Assembly: GCF_037975245.1 (NCBI RefSeq)
Contig: NC_092564.1
Location: 19,728,484 to 19,792,483, forward strand
DNA from: Apostichopus japonicus
Lineage: Eukaryota > Echinodermata > Holothuroidea > Aspidochirotida > Stichopodidae
Reading direction: 5' to 3'
DNA: 64,000 nucleotides
Positions 51,565-63,240 of the stretch are shown here, in pieces. Positions within the stretch are counted from its first letter, which is position 1. Each line of letters opens with the position of its first letter. The notes beneath the pieces are model-generated. The model was not told the DNA's origin. It made no database searches and saw only the letters and a list, made by a program, of their open reading frames with translations. Both the position numbers and the translations under genes were made by a program.

Positions 51565-52306
51565 TAATCTTTACCCTTTAAAGATAATCTGTGTGGACTT
51601 GCTTTGGGCACTTTTCGGGTAAACCTGTACATACTTTGATACTTGACTATGAAAACCAAGGAAAAAAAGAAACTAGGAATCAAACAGAAATGTTCTAAGT
51701 TGTCTCTTGAAAATACAATGGGAGTTCGTTCCAAAGAGAAGGCGCAGCGACCGAAAAGGCTCAATCGCCATAAAGAGTGTGGGTACAAGGACCAGGAATT
51801 AATTGCAAATGTGCATGATAGGAAGAGCAAAGCGTAACTGTAGTTGACCGACGCAAAGGAGTAAGAAGGTCAGTGATATATTGAGGGGCAAGCCCATTGA
51901 TCACTCTGTAGGTGTGAAGTAGGATGTAGGAAGTAGGAATGCAATGAACGGAGTACAGGAGTGATGTGATCAAACTATTTAGTGAGTGAGACTAGGGGGG
52001 CAGCAGCGTTCTGAATTCTCTGAAGGGGAGCTATATGAGAAACTGTCAAATTCACATACAAACTGTTTCAGTAATCCAGATAGGAGGAACAAAAGAGTGA
52101 ACCAGTCGTTTAGTAGAGCCTTGATCAAGATACTTCCTGAGTTTATCAATTTTGTAAATACCATATGCAGCTGAACGACAAGTGTTCTGAATATGTTTTC
52201 GCATATCGAGTTTATCGTCATTCTGTAGGAATGAAATGGTTACTGAAGTCGGGTCTCTCTGTAAGGGTGTATTGTTACATTCTTTACATTTTGCATAAAT
52301 TTGCAT
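51565..52306 (-). mobile_element. Degraded non-LTR retrotransposon (LINE) reverse transcriptase C-terminus
   Basis: Reading the minus strand across frames gives, in the usual order, a KHIQNTCRSAAYGIYKI segment and STKRLVHSFV (about 52.2 kb), LQRIQNAAAPLVSLTK then FDHITPVLRSLH (about 52.0 kb), and HTYRVINGLAPQYITDLL (about 51.9 kb), then a GDR.FS.....W-like end. This is the conserved thumb/C-terminal part of CR1/L2-like LINE ORF2. Stops and frameshifts separate the pieces, so it is dead. Confidence 0.85.
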
Positions 52307-53064
52307 GAATACATGCAGAAACTTTCACTATCAATATTGCTATCATGCGAGGAATATTACAAAGTGACCTTCAATACACTTTCAATTTTATCTACAAAAT
52401 GCAATGACTGGTATAAGCCAATTGTGTGGTGCATTCCCGTCCTGTCTATGTAGGTGGTACAATCAGCTTCCAAGGTAAACATAGAGGGTATTGGTTGCAA
52501 AAAAACATGCTAGGATGTTATTCTATCTGTCCATGAATTACTTTTCATTCTTCCTCTATCCACATGATTTTGTTGGAAGCTGGGGGGGAAAAACTGCATC
52601 ATGGTACCAAAACTGTACGCTAAACAAGCACAACTTATATTTATTGCATGTACAGTGGTAACTTTTGATTATGTCTTTTTGGGAAGATAGCAAGTTCTAA
52701 AACTATTCAAGTTCACACATATATACTTACACTACTTACATTAAAATGGATCTTATGAACTCATTTAGTTAGAGTGTTGCAATTCATATGATTCATTTTT
52801 GTTCAAAACCATTTACTTAAATGCCAATTACTAGTTAGAAATATTTGCTCTATTAATCACAGATTATTTCCCAATTTGTGTTCAGTTTGGTAGTGCTACT
52901 GAGAAGTTGAACCATAGAACCAAATGTGGCTAGTCATCATTTGGTGTCATTTCTGGATTGGAATATTTATAGTACAAACATTGCTATATTTTGATCTGAT
53001 GCATTATATGCCACTTTTGTCTTTGGTGTGCATTTTAAATCAAACAATATCCATTTGTTTGTAG

Positions 53065-53121
53065 GAGACAGTACTTTGCTAATGGATGATCAGCTAGTTG
53101 AGGAGAAAACTATTTCGTTCG
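53065..53121 (+). CDS. Candidate exon of an unidentified gene (possible start codon)
   Basis: 57 bp between a TTTGTTTGTAG acceptor and a GTAAGA donor. Only one frame is open; it contains ATG at 53082 and reads MDDQLVEEKTISF, ending in phase 1. It could be a first coding exon after a 5'UTR, or an internal exon. Confidence 0.4.
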
Positions 53122-54173
53122 GTAAGAGAAGTTTGTTTTCATGAGATTTATGTCTAGAGTGTACAATTAGAAAGTACATTCAAGTGGAGCACTTACAGTA
53201 ATCAACATGCACAAATCACAATCTGGGGGTACATGGATGTTGTAAAATTTGTTTGACACATTTATGGTGATTGATATTTAAGAGAATACTAATAATATGC
53301 ATTTGGATTTAGGTTGTATAGGCTCTAGGTATAGAGGCAACCAAAAACTGTTTATTCCTGTGATATTTGTTTATTCATTGAAGCATTTGTAGCAATGGGC
53401 TTTGAGTTTGGAGGTGGAGCTCTTTATCTGAGGGTGGGGAAGCTTTCATCTTAATTTGTACTCTTAAAGGGATAAGAGGCAGAGCAGAGGAAGGAGGAGA
53501 GGGAAGGGAAGGGGAGGGGAAGGGCAGAATTCTGGATGTCTAGGTGTAATATTCATGACAATTTTTACACTCAAAAGGCCAGACACAAAATTATTCACGC
53601 TGTAACTGGAAGAATTAAGATTATAAAGCAGTCACTGTAAGTCACATGGTCTTTCAATACCTTACACAGTAATCCTATTCTTGTTGCTGCTAGTTTGTGC
53701 TAATTTTAGTATTTTGCAATTTAGTAAATATCTCTAAGTTATTTTGGTACAAGACTGAGGTAGAGAATTAATCCTTATAGTTTACTGACTGTTTATTAAA
53801 TAAAACTCTGGAACAGTCATAACTTTATTCTACAAGAGCAACCATTGCAGTGTATCACCCATTTTTTTTCATTTTTTTATATATAAAGACAAGCAAAACC
53901 TGAGTATCCCTTTAAGCGGACAAATCATGCAAAAAATTACTCAATGTTTATGACCCCAGTAACCGTTCCTTTGCACCAATGTCTTTCCATGGTTGAAACA
54001 AGGAAGCAATTCCATGTCTATGATAAGTGAAAGACTGAAAAAATTAATTTACCCTACATACTGAAGTTTTATTCAAAAAGTTCATTCTGCATTAGTTTGG
54101 GTTACAGACAAATTGCATTTTTAGTAACATTGTATTGTTGTGTTAATGTTATAAAATATTACTTTATATACAG

Positions 54174-54250
54174 AAGAGAACCTTGCCTTGCTAACTTCCC
54201 TGGCAATAATCCAAATGTCCTACAAGATATTTATGGAGGCTCTTCAATAT
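54174..54250 (+). CDS. Candidate exon of the same unidentified gene
   Basis: After TTATATACAG the phase-1 frame compatible with the exon at 53065 is open and reads ENLALLTSLAIIQMSYKIF, then MEALQY. It looks amphipathic and helical. The donor, GTATAT at 54251, is weak. Ends in phase 0, compatible with 58304. Confidence 0.35.
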
Positions 54251-54592
54251 GTATATACCACATAACTAAATATAGTACTTATAAATTTGAAATAGGAGGA
54301 AACAGAAGTAAACACTTTTTTTGCGGCACGGATCACTTCATATTTGGTATTGACCATTTCTTTGTGTGTCATAGATTGTCAGCTTAGATAACAATAACAT
54401 TTCACAATGACACAGCCTCTTAATCATGATGGGTAGACTGAATATTTATTACCTTGGCCCTTGGGTCTGGTCATGTCTGTACTTGCCTTTAAAATTGATA
54501 TCTTCTTTGTATTTTATTTACTTTTGGGGGAGGGGAGGGGGGTGGTCGATAACTTCATTTTGGTGCATTTTCAGTATCAATTAATATTAAAG

Positions 54593-55568
54593 CAGGGTTG
54601 GCTGATTACAATCACAGTGATTTGAATCACTGATGTAAATCGTGATTTCAATCAAGTGATTTTTCTTACAAAATCACTGATTCATATCACTTTTTTTTCT
54701 TTCATGTTTTGAACCTTTTATTCAATTTTTTATTTATGATTTTTACTACTGTAAGAAATTACTGTGAGACTGCTTCTGTAGTTTGATATTTCTTTAGCAT
54801 ATAAGCACATGTATGTAACTTGTAACATTAATCAGTGTGCAGAATCAGTTAGCCATCTTATACTTGTAAATTAAAGGTTCCAAGGGTGTTTCCAACTACA
54901 GTTATATAAAATAAAAACAAAGTTTAAAAATAAGTTGTCTTCGACGTTTAAAATACTGTAAGACCCAGGAGCTAGTGTGTGGATCTGCTCCAGAGAAAAA
55001 GGCATAAAGGACATACATAAAAAGCCATTGTTGACATACCACTAATGGCACTAAAACTTAAATACTGAAATGCAAACTTGAAGGTGTATTGTACAGTCAA
55101 TAGACTTTTAAAGTTTAAGGGTCCTTCTTCATGTTCAAGGCTTTAAATAATCATAATCAATGAGGTCAATATCTTTCTTGTATGGAGAGCAAGATTCAAA
55201 TTTAAAGAAAACAGGAAGTCGAGCAGACATCCTATTGTTATGTAAATAGTTGATTATGTTTTGTAGCAAGATAGTGAAAATAGTTATCAACAAGAATAAT
55301 GTACTTGTTGTATACTCTAGAACATCTAGTGGGTTCGCTACATATATTTGAACAAAAGTGTAACAAAAATATGGAAAATCGTCAGATTTTATCTGTCTCC
55401 AAATTGCACAATGCATCCTGTAGACTCATAACATTCATGGTAGTAATTTAGAGACTGCCTCAAAAAATCAACTTACCTCGACAGTGGCATTCATCATGTG
55501 TAATACAAAAAATTATAAAATCAGATTTTATTGATTTTTTCAAAAAGTAAAAAAAAACACCAACCCTG
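54593..55568. mobile_element. hAT-like non-autonomous DNA transposon
   Basis: 976 bp with CAGGGTTGG / CCAACCCTG ends, flanked by a perfect 8-bp duplication TATTAAAG (54585-54592 and 55569-55576). Subterminal ATCACTGATTTGAATCACTGAT-like palindromes near the left end and AAAATCAGATTTTATTGATTTT near the right. No intact transposase; the 93-codon minus-strand ORF inside shows no transposase motif I recognise. Confidence 0.9.
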
Positions 55569-55576
55569 TATTAAAG

Positions 55577-58303
55577 TCATATGTCCAGTACAGCTCATCC
55601 AATGAAGAATGTAAATACCTTTTACGTTTGCTTTTTGATATTTAGTAAATATCGTTTTGTTGTTGACAGTATACTTCAAAGTATTTTAATTAATTTCAAA
55701 TTCAAATGGTACAATGGGGCCTTCTAGTTTCGCCAGAACTCTCAGGGAGCGCTGTCGTATTGGTCCTATCTAGTTCCACAAAAGTTTAAAGAGCTACACT
55801 ATTTAACCGCTGATCACTGCCGAACCCATGAGTTCATCACTGAATACTTTTACTATAAACTGTATCAATCGTAGTTCCGCCTGTCGAGACACTGGAGAGA
55901 CAAAGTAATTACTCATCAATTTGACCTCATTTTAAGAATGGTAAATATTCGTTTATTATTGTTGAATAAATGGTCAAAAGATTTGCAAACCAAAAACAAC
56001 ACAAGTCTGGTTTTGTACAAGTAGCAGCATATTTTGAAGGAAAAAATAAGAAGCTTCAAGCTTGCAAGAGTAACAATCTATTGATCGATGTTTATACTAA
56101 CTTTCAGTTCTAAGTTAGTGATTTTCATGACAGTCTAACAGGGATGTGTAACTGTATAACAACTTTGAGGATCTGAACACTTCCCACATTGCCATATTAA
56201 TATATATATATATTAATATATAAATAGATATATATTTATATATATTGCAAGGTCTGCATTTACTCTGCTTCCTTACTGTTTAGTTAATCACATGATACAC
56301 ATTGATCTATAGAATTCAACATATAGCAATTTGTTAAGTACCTTTTTGAGACTTTTTGCAGATTTCAATTGAAATAACAACAAACTTCAACAAATTCTTT
56401 TCCATTCAAAAGGATTGATTATAAATCCATAGATACTTTATATATGACATGTTTTCCTGTTGAAAACCACTTTAAGCTATGCATAGGGTTTTCCCCTTTA
56501 TGTGCAACTCGTAAGCTTCCTTTTACGTGGCATTGCGCAATACCTCTGTTGTGTAATCATAACAGTGTAATCGACCAGTTTGCTCCAGTCAGCCTATGCA
56601 CATGTGTCTATGTACATCAGTGTGTATGTGTGAGAGAGTGATGTCGCTATTCAGGGGAAAACAACACTATGTTTCATAAAGCATTAGCAAGAGCACACAA
56701 TAGTGGATTATTGGATTATAATAGAGGATTATTTTTTTAGATGTAACTAGTGAGAAAAGAGTAAGTGATATTTATTTTCATGTTATTTCTTCATGATTTT
56801 TTATATTTTTTTTATTGGTATTCTGTATTAAGCTCATTGTTACCTTTTGTAGACTGTACATAGTTTAAAGTTCAATAATTGAATAAATTATTCATATATT
56901 TAGTTAATTCATTTTTATTATCTAGGCCTATTGTCTGTTTGTAAAAAAAATGTAATATTGACCGAAAGTTTGTATATAGAAACAAAACGGAAGAAAGAAA
57001 ACTTAGAAACTGTTAAAAATAAGAAGGAAAAGGGAAAAGAATAGAAATACTACAAAAAAAGAGAAAAGTTTTATTCTCTTGAACATGTTGTTGCATTTTA
57101 AATACATGTATATTGTATGTAGGCTTCAAATATCTTCACATTTTGCTGAACTGAAAGAAATTTAATATTAAAAAAATTAAAATGGTTTCTATGGATACAA
57201 ATATGACATCAGTAACATCTTGTCAAGATACTACCATATTAATAGTCATATTCTGCTGAACATTCAGTACATTAAATTTAGGGGAACTTTTTAGTACTTT
57301 ACCGTAAAATTGCTAGGTATTGTAAAATATTCATAACACTTCCATATTTTAACATTGCGAAACAGTTTAAGCAAAAGCATTTCTGTGGTGTCATTGGAAA
57401 TTGAAACATCAATATTTCCATCATTACTTGTAGTTCTAGGTAACTAGTGAACCTTTCGTTTCAAATATTTGTAGTTACAGTAGTTACACGATTTGAGAAT
57501 GAAATAAATATTTCAATCATTTTAGTGCTTGCTGGAATCCTTCTCTTGCCTAATTAGTCTCTTTAAAAACTAACGGCTCTTCTGAATATGTAGTACAGTC
57601 TTAATCATTTTAACAGTCATATACAAATTTCACTACAAAAGGCTAAATCTACTGCCAGGTATTCCGATATTGCAAATTCTCAATTTGGCAAATAAGGAGA
57701 CTGTTCTGGTGTGTTTGTTTGTTGGTGTTTAATTAAAGTAGCTCAGTCGTTGGGATAAGGCTATTTATATGTTAGGAAAAGTACCTCATTATGATAATTA
57801 TTCTAATATGCCTAACAAGGAGTACTATACCTAATGATATGCCTAACTAGGAGTGCTATACCTTATGATATATAAAGTTTAAACTATCAGGATGGTGGAC
57901 ATTGGTTTGTTTGTGTTTATAATAGATTGCATAAAAGTTGAACTTCTGTTTGATTAAAAGGCGCCTCTTGACACTGACGTACAAGCATGGTGAGTACATA
58001 TGAACCAATTCAAGATTGTAATGGGTTGGCGGGGGGGGTTGGGGACGGGGTAGTAGACCAGTTTAATTTGATCATGCAGTTCACAGGTGACCATCCCTGT
58101 TTAACTTTCGGGCAATCGAAGAGGGAGTAATATTGCATGTTCACAGAAATATTTGTTCATGAAGAAGAGTTTACAAATGTGAAAATTGTCATGTCAGTAA
58201 GTTTTTAAATGGTTTGCCTTCACTCGCTACTTACATACTGTACATACATGCCCTTTCAATTTGCATGTTATTAGTAAATTTCTCTTCATGATGTTTGGAA
58301 CAG
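55577..58303. other. Intron or intergenic sequence, nothing firm
   Basis: AT-rich. A TA-rich tract lies at 56199-56245. A possible small exon, 57961-57989, has AAAAG before it and a GTGAGT donor after an ATG at its very end; it could be an alternative first exon spliced in phase 0 to 58304. Confidence 0.3.
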
Positions 58304-58603
58304 TCAGGGGTGGGCATGAAAGTGTGGCAAAATAACCAGAACTTGCATCAACGGCAAATTACTGTGCACGAGCTCCTCTGGGTTAAACCACATACTCCTC
58401 CCCATGAAGATAAGGAAATGGACGAGCATCTTACCAACGTATTCCAATCATCTCGTAATAGGTCTGCTGCCCCCTTTGAGACCTCCTACAGCAAAAATCT
58501 GCCATTTTCTCTCGTCGACCATTCCTTCTCTGAAGAGGATAGTCCGAAGGAAATTTTACCCTTTAAAAGAAGACAAATTCTAAGCATCCCGGTGAAATTT
58601 TGA
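58304..58603 (+). CDS. Candidate terminal exon of an unidentified gene
   Basis: After a TTGGAACAG acceptor, 99 codons are open in phase 0 and end with TGA at 58601-58603. The product is polar, begins SGVGMKVWQNNQNLHQRQ, has a VHELLWVKPHTPPHEDKE stretch and a basic end (FKRRQ). Composition and codon use look protein-coding and richer in GC than the flanks. After the TGA the same frame stays open to 58828 (74 codons), so either a stop acquired by mutation or a second ORF is possible. No family was recognised. Confidence 0.45.
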   Translation, partial: SGVGMKVWQNNQNLHQRQITVHELLWVKPHTPPHEDKEMDEHLTNVFQSSRNRSAAPFETSYSKNLPFSLVDHSFSEEDSPKEILPFKRRQILSIPVKF

Positions 58604-60882
58604 ATGCAATTCCTACGTTGCGTTCGAAATATCGTCACAGGTTGTACCAAACGTGAATCAAACGTGTTTGATGTCAAAGTTGCACAAAATCTGTCTCAAA
58701 AATCTATATCAAGGATATTGAATGCAACTTTAACCGAGATGAATCGAATATGGCCCTCAAAGAAGAAGGCAAATTTTCACTTCAAAACTATCCTTCCAAG
58801 CTGTATTCCAGCTCTCGATTGTTCTTAAATTACTCATGTACCATGATTCCAAATTGTCTTTTTGACTGTTGTAGTTATCAAGCTGTCAGTTTGAGATGCT
58901 AATGAAAAGGGTACCAGGTTTGCTCTTTATGGTTTTTGCTTCATAGTGTAGTTAATGGGTTGAACTCATTTGTGATATCACATGTGAAGATTTAGAAAGG
59001 TGTAGTCAAATCCTTAGACCAGAAGCAATTGGTCGTCAGTCTCTTCGATAGAGTTTTGTAGTGAACAAGTTCAGTTGGAGGACATATCACCATTAGAAAT
59101 GGAGCAGAAATTCCCAACCATTTAATACCGTTGGCAGAAATTTGTCATGCCATGGTGCTACCTGTGACGAACAAGTCCCCAGATATCTATATTCCATGTC
59201 ACACTTCACAATGAGAAGCAGACCAGCATACCAAACCATCACCATCATTAATTTCAAATTTGATAGAGAGGTGCTTTTGTCATGAAACAAGTTCCCCAAA
59301 ACTTTTTTTTATTTTTTATTTTTTATTTTTTTTCTAAGTTCACCAAACTAAGGAAAGTCTATTTTTTGCCATATGGGAGATATCACAGTCGGAATATTCT
59401 TTTAGGACTGAAGACTTGAGCAAGTCCAAAGTTTGGCAATTACAGAATTATAGTACGTATGACTGATGTCCATGGTTTTCTTTTGTTCATTAAAAATGTC
59501 TTTTTTCTGTAAATAGAGAGATTGGTGTTAAAAAATTTAGAATCTAGAAATGTTGAACTTCTTAACATGAACTTTTATTGTTTCTAGTATACACACCGTT
59601 TTTACGTTAACCTTGAAAATATGAAAAGAAATGCATTTCAAGTTTTTTTTTGGTGGAATAATCATAAGGCAATTTTAAACATATAAACAGAATGTTAAAT
59701 TATGAGTCATCCAAAAGCAATGGTTGTATTATTTTTACAGTATGTTCTAGGAGTAACAAGAACTTTTGTAAAGTAGGTTACTTAGTTGACATCGGGATAG
59801 GGAGGATTTGATGTTTTAAATTGGGGGGGGGGGGGAAACATGGGGTAGAGATCTAAAGGGAGGGGTTGTGTTTAAATTTATAAAGCCCCTAGATGTAATA
59901 TGGTGCAATATTTATAGTTTTTTGTCCCAGTACTAGTTGTGTATTTATGATATCTGCATAAAAATGTTGCCAGGAGTATTAGTCGTCAAAATTGGTGACA
60001 AATGGATTTAAAATAAGAATTGTCACAATGGGTGGATCTTCTTTATAGCCTGCGTAATGACATTATGAATGAGTATATATACAAGAACCGCAGAGTTGTC
60101 AGTATAGCTTTGGCGTAATCATCCAAATTACCGACCGAATGGATTAAAAGGCAACTTCAAGGTCTGGGAAAAAGTGGGGTGGGGGGGCACTTGACCCTCC
60201 CACATAGTCCCGCCTATGGTTGACATAATTTTATTAGCATTGTTTTAGAAGTGTGCATTCCATTTTCAAAAAGATGTTCACAATTAGAGGGAAGTTAGAG
60301 ATTGTTTTGGGAAGGCATCATAAATAAATTGGCTGAATTTGGGAATACTGTATATGAGAATGAAGCACATGAGGTGTGTGATAAAGATAAAGGAGGGGGG
60401 GGGGCGACTTCTTGTCATCCCCTAAAGGATTCCATTTGTGGAAGTAAACTCTGTGTGAATTCAACTATTTAATTCTGTTAAGTTCTTTAGTATATTTCAA
60501 TATATTTCATGTTCAATACTGAATCAGTATGGTGAATATAACTGTACTTTTAACAACAATGAAGCAAGACTTTTGGGCCTTCTCTGTCTGTCACCCCTGG
60601 TTTTATCTTTGGGTAAAAGACAAACATCACACAACTCAACAATTCACATCTTGTTTACTTTTAATGTTCAAACCTGTATCTTAATTGTTATTTCTTATTC
60701 TTATTATTATTATGAATATTATGGTTATTATTATTATTATTATTATTATCATTATTATTATTATTATCATTATTACTATTATTATTATTATCATTATTAT
60801 GTCACCCTGGTAGAAACTATGACCTTTGAAGTGTCCTACTAGTGAATACGAAATGCAGACAGCTCTCATCGGTTGCTAGGAG
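58604..60882. other. 3' flank and intergenic sequence
   Basis: Includes the open frame to 58828 noted with the preceding exon, poly-G tracts (59824, 60180, 60396) and an ATT trinucleotide repeat at about 60696-60800. No other gene is supported. Confidence 0.4.
60696..60800. repeat. (TTA)n trinucleotide repeat
   Basis: Imperfect TTA/TCA repeat just upstream of the coiled-coil gene's start codon. ORFs through it are artefacts. Confidence 0.9.
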
Positions 60883-61128
60883 ATGTCGGGAACAGAAGGA
60901 GCTGGCACCGGCAAAAATCAGGCTCTAGATCTACGATCATTAAGAGGCAGCGTATCTGAAGGCGCTCTTTCGAGCCAAGAGGCTGAAGCAGAACCATCCC
61001 CTCAGAGCTTTGCTGCCCTCAAGCAAGCGTACGATTTTATGGTTCCACAATTCAAAGCTCTTCAAACAGACAAACGATCTCTCCAAAAGGAAAACGAGGA
61101 GCTCAAGAAAAAGCTGACAGACAAAGAG
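60883..61128 (+). CDS. First coding exon of an unidentified coiled-coil protein
   Basis: 82 codons from ATG 60883 to a GTCAGT donor at 61129, phase 0. Residues 1-45 are Ser/Glu/Ala-rich and probably disordered; residues 43-82 form a helix with heptad-like hydrophobic spacing (FAALKQAYDFMVPQFKAL, then a Lys/Glu-rich stretch with ENEELKKKL). The ATG follows a half X-box-like GGTTGCTAGG. Several centrosomal or ciliary proteins start this way, but I do not recognise the family. No downstream exon was identified before the window ends, so the gene is partial or has a long intron. Confidence 0.6.
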
Positions 61129-61260
61129 GTCAGTATAAAGTTGTAAATTAAATTTAAACAAACAAACGGTCGGGTCGGGCATATTTCTTGGGGTGTCCGG
61201 TCTAAAACTTTTGCTACTAGATACTGTAGTGTCTTTGGAAGATTACTGACTGGGGAGGGG

Positions 61261-61600
61261 CACTGGCGGAATGTCCATACAGTCAGGGGGTAGATGCCCC
61301 CCCCCCTGACGGACTCAAATGGATTGCTGGCGCCCTTTCAGCTTTTTGCCACTTTTTACTTATTTGCGATTTTTGACTTTCTTATTGTGCTCTCATCTAC
61401 TTATTGACATATGTCACATTTTCTGTAAATTAGCAAGGCCCACGGAAAGGGTCATTCCGGCGATCTAGGGAGTATCTTTACTCAAAAGAATTCTGTACGC
61501 TCCACACCAACCTGTGATTTTGCTCCGCTTAGATGGTGTCAAAAGCGCCCCTACAGACCATTCTTGCCCCCCCCCGACCAATACCCCTAGCTCCGCCACA
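61261..61600. mobile_element. Short TIR element, hAT-like
   Basis: CACTGGCGGA at the left and its inverse-like TCCGCCACA at the right share TGGCGGA, and both sides are flanked by GGGGAGGGG (61252-61260 and 61601-61609), a likely target duplication. Non-coding, with poly-C tracts; lies in the intron after the coiled-coil exon. Confidence 0.55.
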
Positions 61601-61685
61601 GGGGAGGGGGGGTTGTGAAGGTGCTCATTTCCGTTATCCTTTTTGGTAATATCAACACCTGCCTCTAACAGAGCTTTGGGCAGGG

Positions 61686-62130
61686 GGCAGTGGCTCTTGT
61701 GTAGGAGGGTCTAGGCTTATTCCTCAGAAAAGAAATAAAACTTTAAACATATAAATCAGGTCAATAATTATAGCTACAAGGAAGGTTCTGCTACTGTGAT
61801 AACTACTTTGTTTTGTATGTGTGGGGGGGGGGGCAGTGGCTCTTGTGTAGGAGGGTCTAGGCTTATTCCTCAGAAAAGAAATAAAACTTTAAACATATAA
61901 ATCAGGTCACAATAATTAGAGCTACAAGGAAGGTTCTGCTACTGTAATAACTACTTTATGTTTTGTGTGTGGGTGGGGGGGGGGAAGTGGCTCTTGTGTA
62001 GGAGGGTCTAGGCTTATTCCTCAGAAAAGAAATAAAACTTTAAACATACAAATCAGGTAAATAATTATAGCTACAAGGAAGGTTCTGCTACTGTAATATC
62101 TACTTTATGTTTTGTGTGTGTGGGGGGGGG
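61686..62130. repeat. Tandem repeat, 3 copies of about 146-151 bp
   Basis: GTGGCTCTTGTGTAGGAGGG, then ATTCCTCAGAAAAG, AAGGAAGGTTCTGCTACTGT and a G run occur three times, starting at 61688, 61834 and 61985. High identity implies recent amplification. Confidence 0.92.
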
Positions 62131-62201
62131 GAGGGTTGAAAAAGGATTGCACATCCCTCTTTCAGATCTATACCAGTTGGGGATGCCCATGGTACCCTTA
62201 A

Positions 62202-62233
62202 CCCCCCCCCCCCCCCCCCCACACACACACACA
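62202..62233. repeat. Poly-C then CA tract
   Basis: About 18 C residues followed by (CA)n; a simple repeat and a likely slippage point. Confidence 0.9.
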
Positions 62234-62929
62234 GAAAAAAGAACCACTCAAAGGTGCACTGTTTATTTCCTGACATGTCCATAGAGTTTTGTATTACCAA
62301 ACTGTTCATGAAGTAATGTGAGGGAGGGGGAGGAGGACATTTTGACCATGTCATTATTGACATCTTTGTAAAAATAAATCTTTATTTAGTTGCATTTCAC
62401 CTATTCTATCATTACACACTGTCATTGTGAAGAACCTTGTCAGCAACATTTCAGAAATGTTAGTTCCTTCTACAATGTAGCAAAAGGGATGAGTGGTTCT
62501 TGGTGTCATAATCTGGTTAAATTCTGAAATAATTTTCTGACTAAGTTGAGAGAGTCATGTCATGCTTCAGCTATATATTGTTACAATACACCGGGACTTC
62601 ACTGTACTGTGCGATCCACGGCATACACTTGAGTTCCTCTGCTACTCTGCTAGTGTGACTAGCACTAGTGATAATAGAAAGAGGTCCTTTTCCTTACTTA
62701 CAGTTTCAACTATTTCTTCAGCAAGTAGAAATAGTTTCAATAGTCATTGCCTTTTAGGGGAAACTTCTGGAGAATCCCCATAAAAAATTTACATTTTGTG
62801 TGACCTGACTATATGCAAGTGTGACTGAGATATAAAACTGAGGGAGAACATAGAAATAAAATACGATAGATCTAGATAAAGAGAGAAATACTGTAGAAAT
62901 GCAGAAGAAATCTATAGGTGTTAGAGATA

Positions 62930-63240
62930 CATATATGGAGATAAATATAGAGGTCTATAATGAAAGTATAGATTTGTGCAGAGAGATATATGTATTGAAG
63001 GTTGTAAGAAGATAGACATAGAGGAACGTGTGTTGTTTAGAGGTATGTGTATAGAGAAACATATGGTAAGAGAAAGGTATACCGAGATAAGTTGTGAAGT
63101 ATATATATGTAGAGATAATTACATATGGTATACATATATAGAGAAGTACATGGTATACATATATAGAGAAGTACATGGTATACATATAGTGAAATACTTA
63201 TGGTTTGTATATATAGTGAAGTATATGGTATATATTCAAT
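62930..63240. repeat. Degenerate tandem repeat, about 25-bp unit
   Basis: TGGTATACATATATAGAGAA with AGTACA repeats nearly perfectly around 63126-63185 and in decayed form on either side. Minus-strand ORFs through it encode only repeats. Confidence 0.75.

Noticed and set aside
57961-57989. Internal 29-bp coding exon between 54250 and 58304
   Set aside because: In the phase needed to link both neighbours it contains a stop; kept only as a possible alternative first exon.
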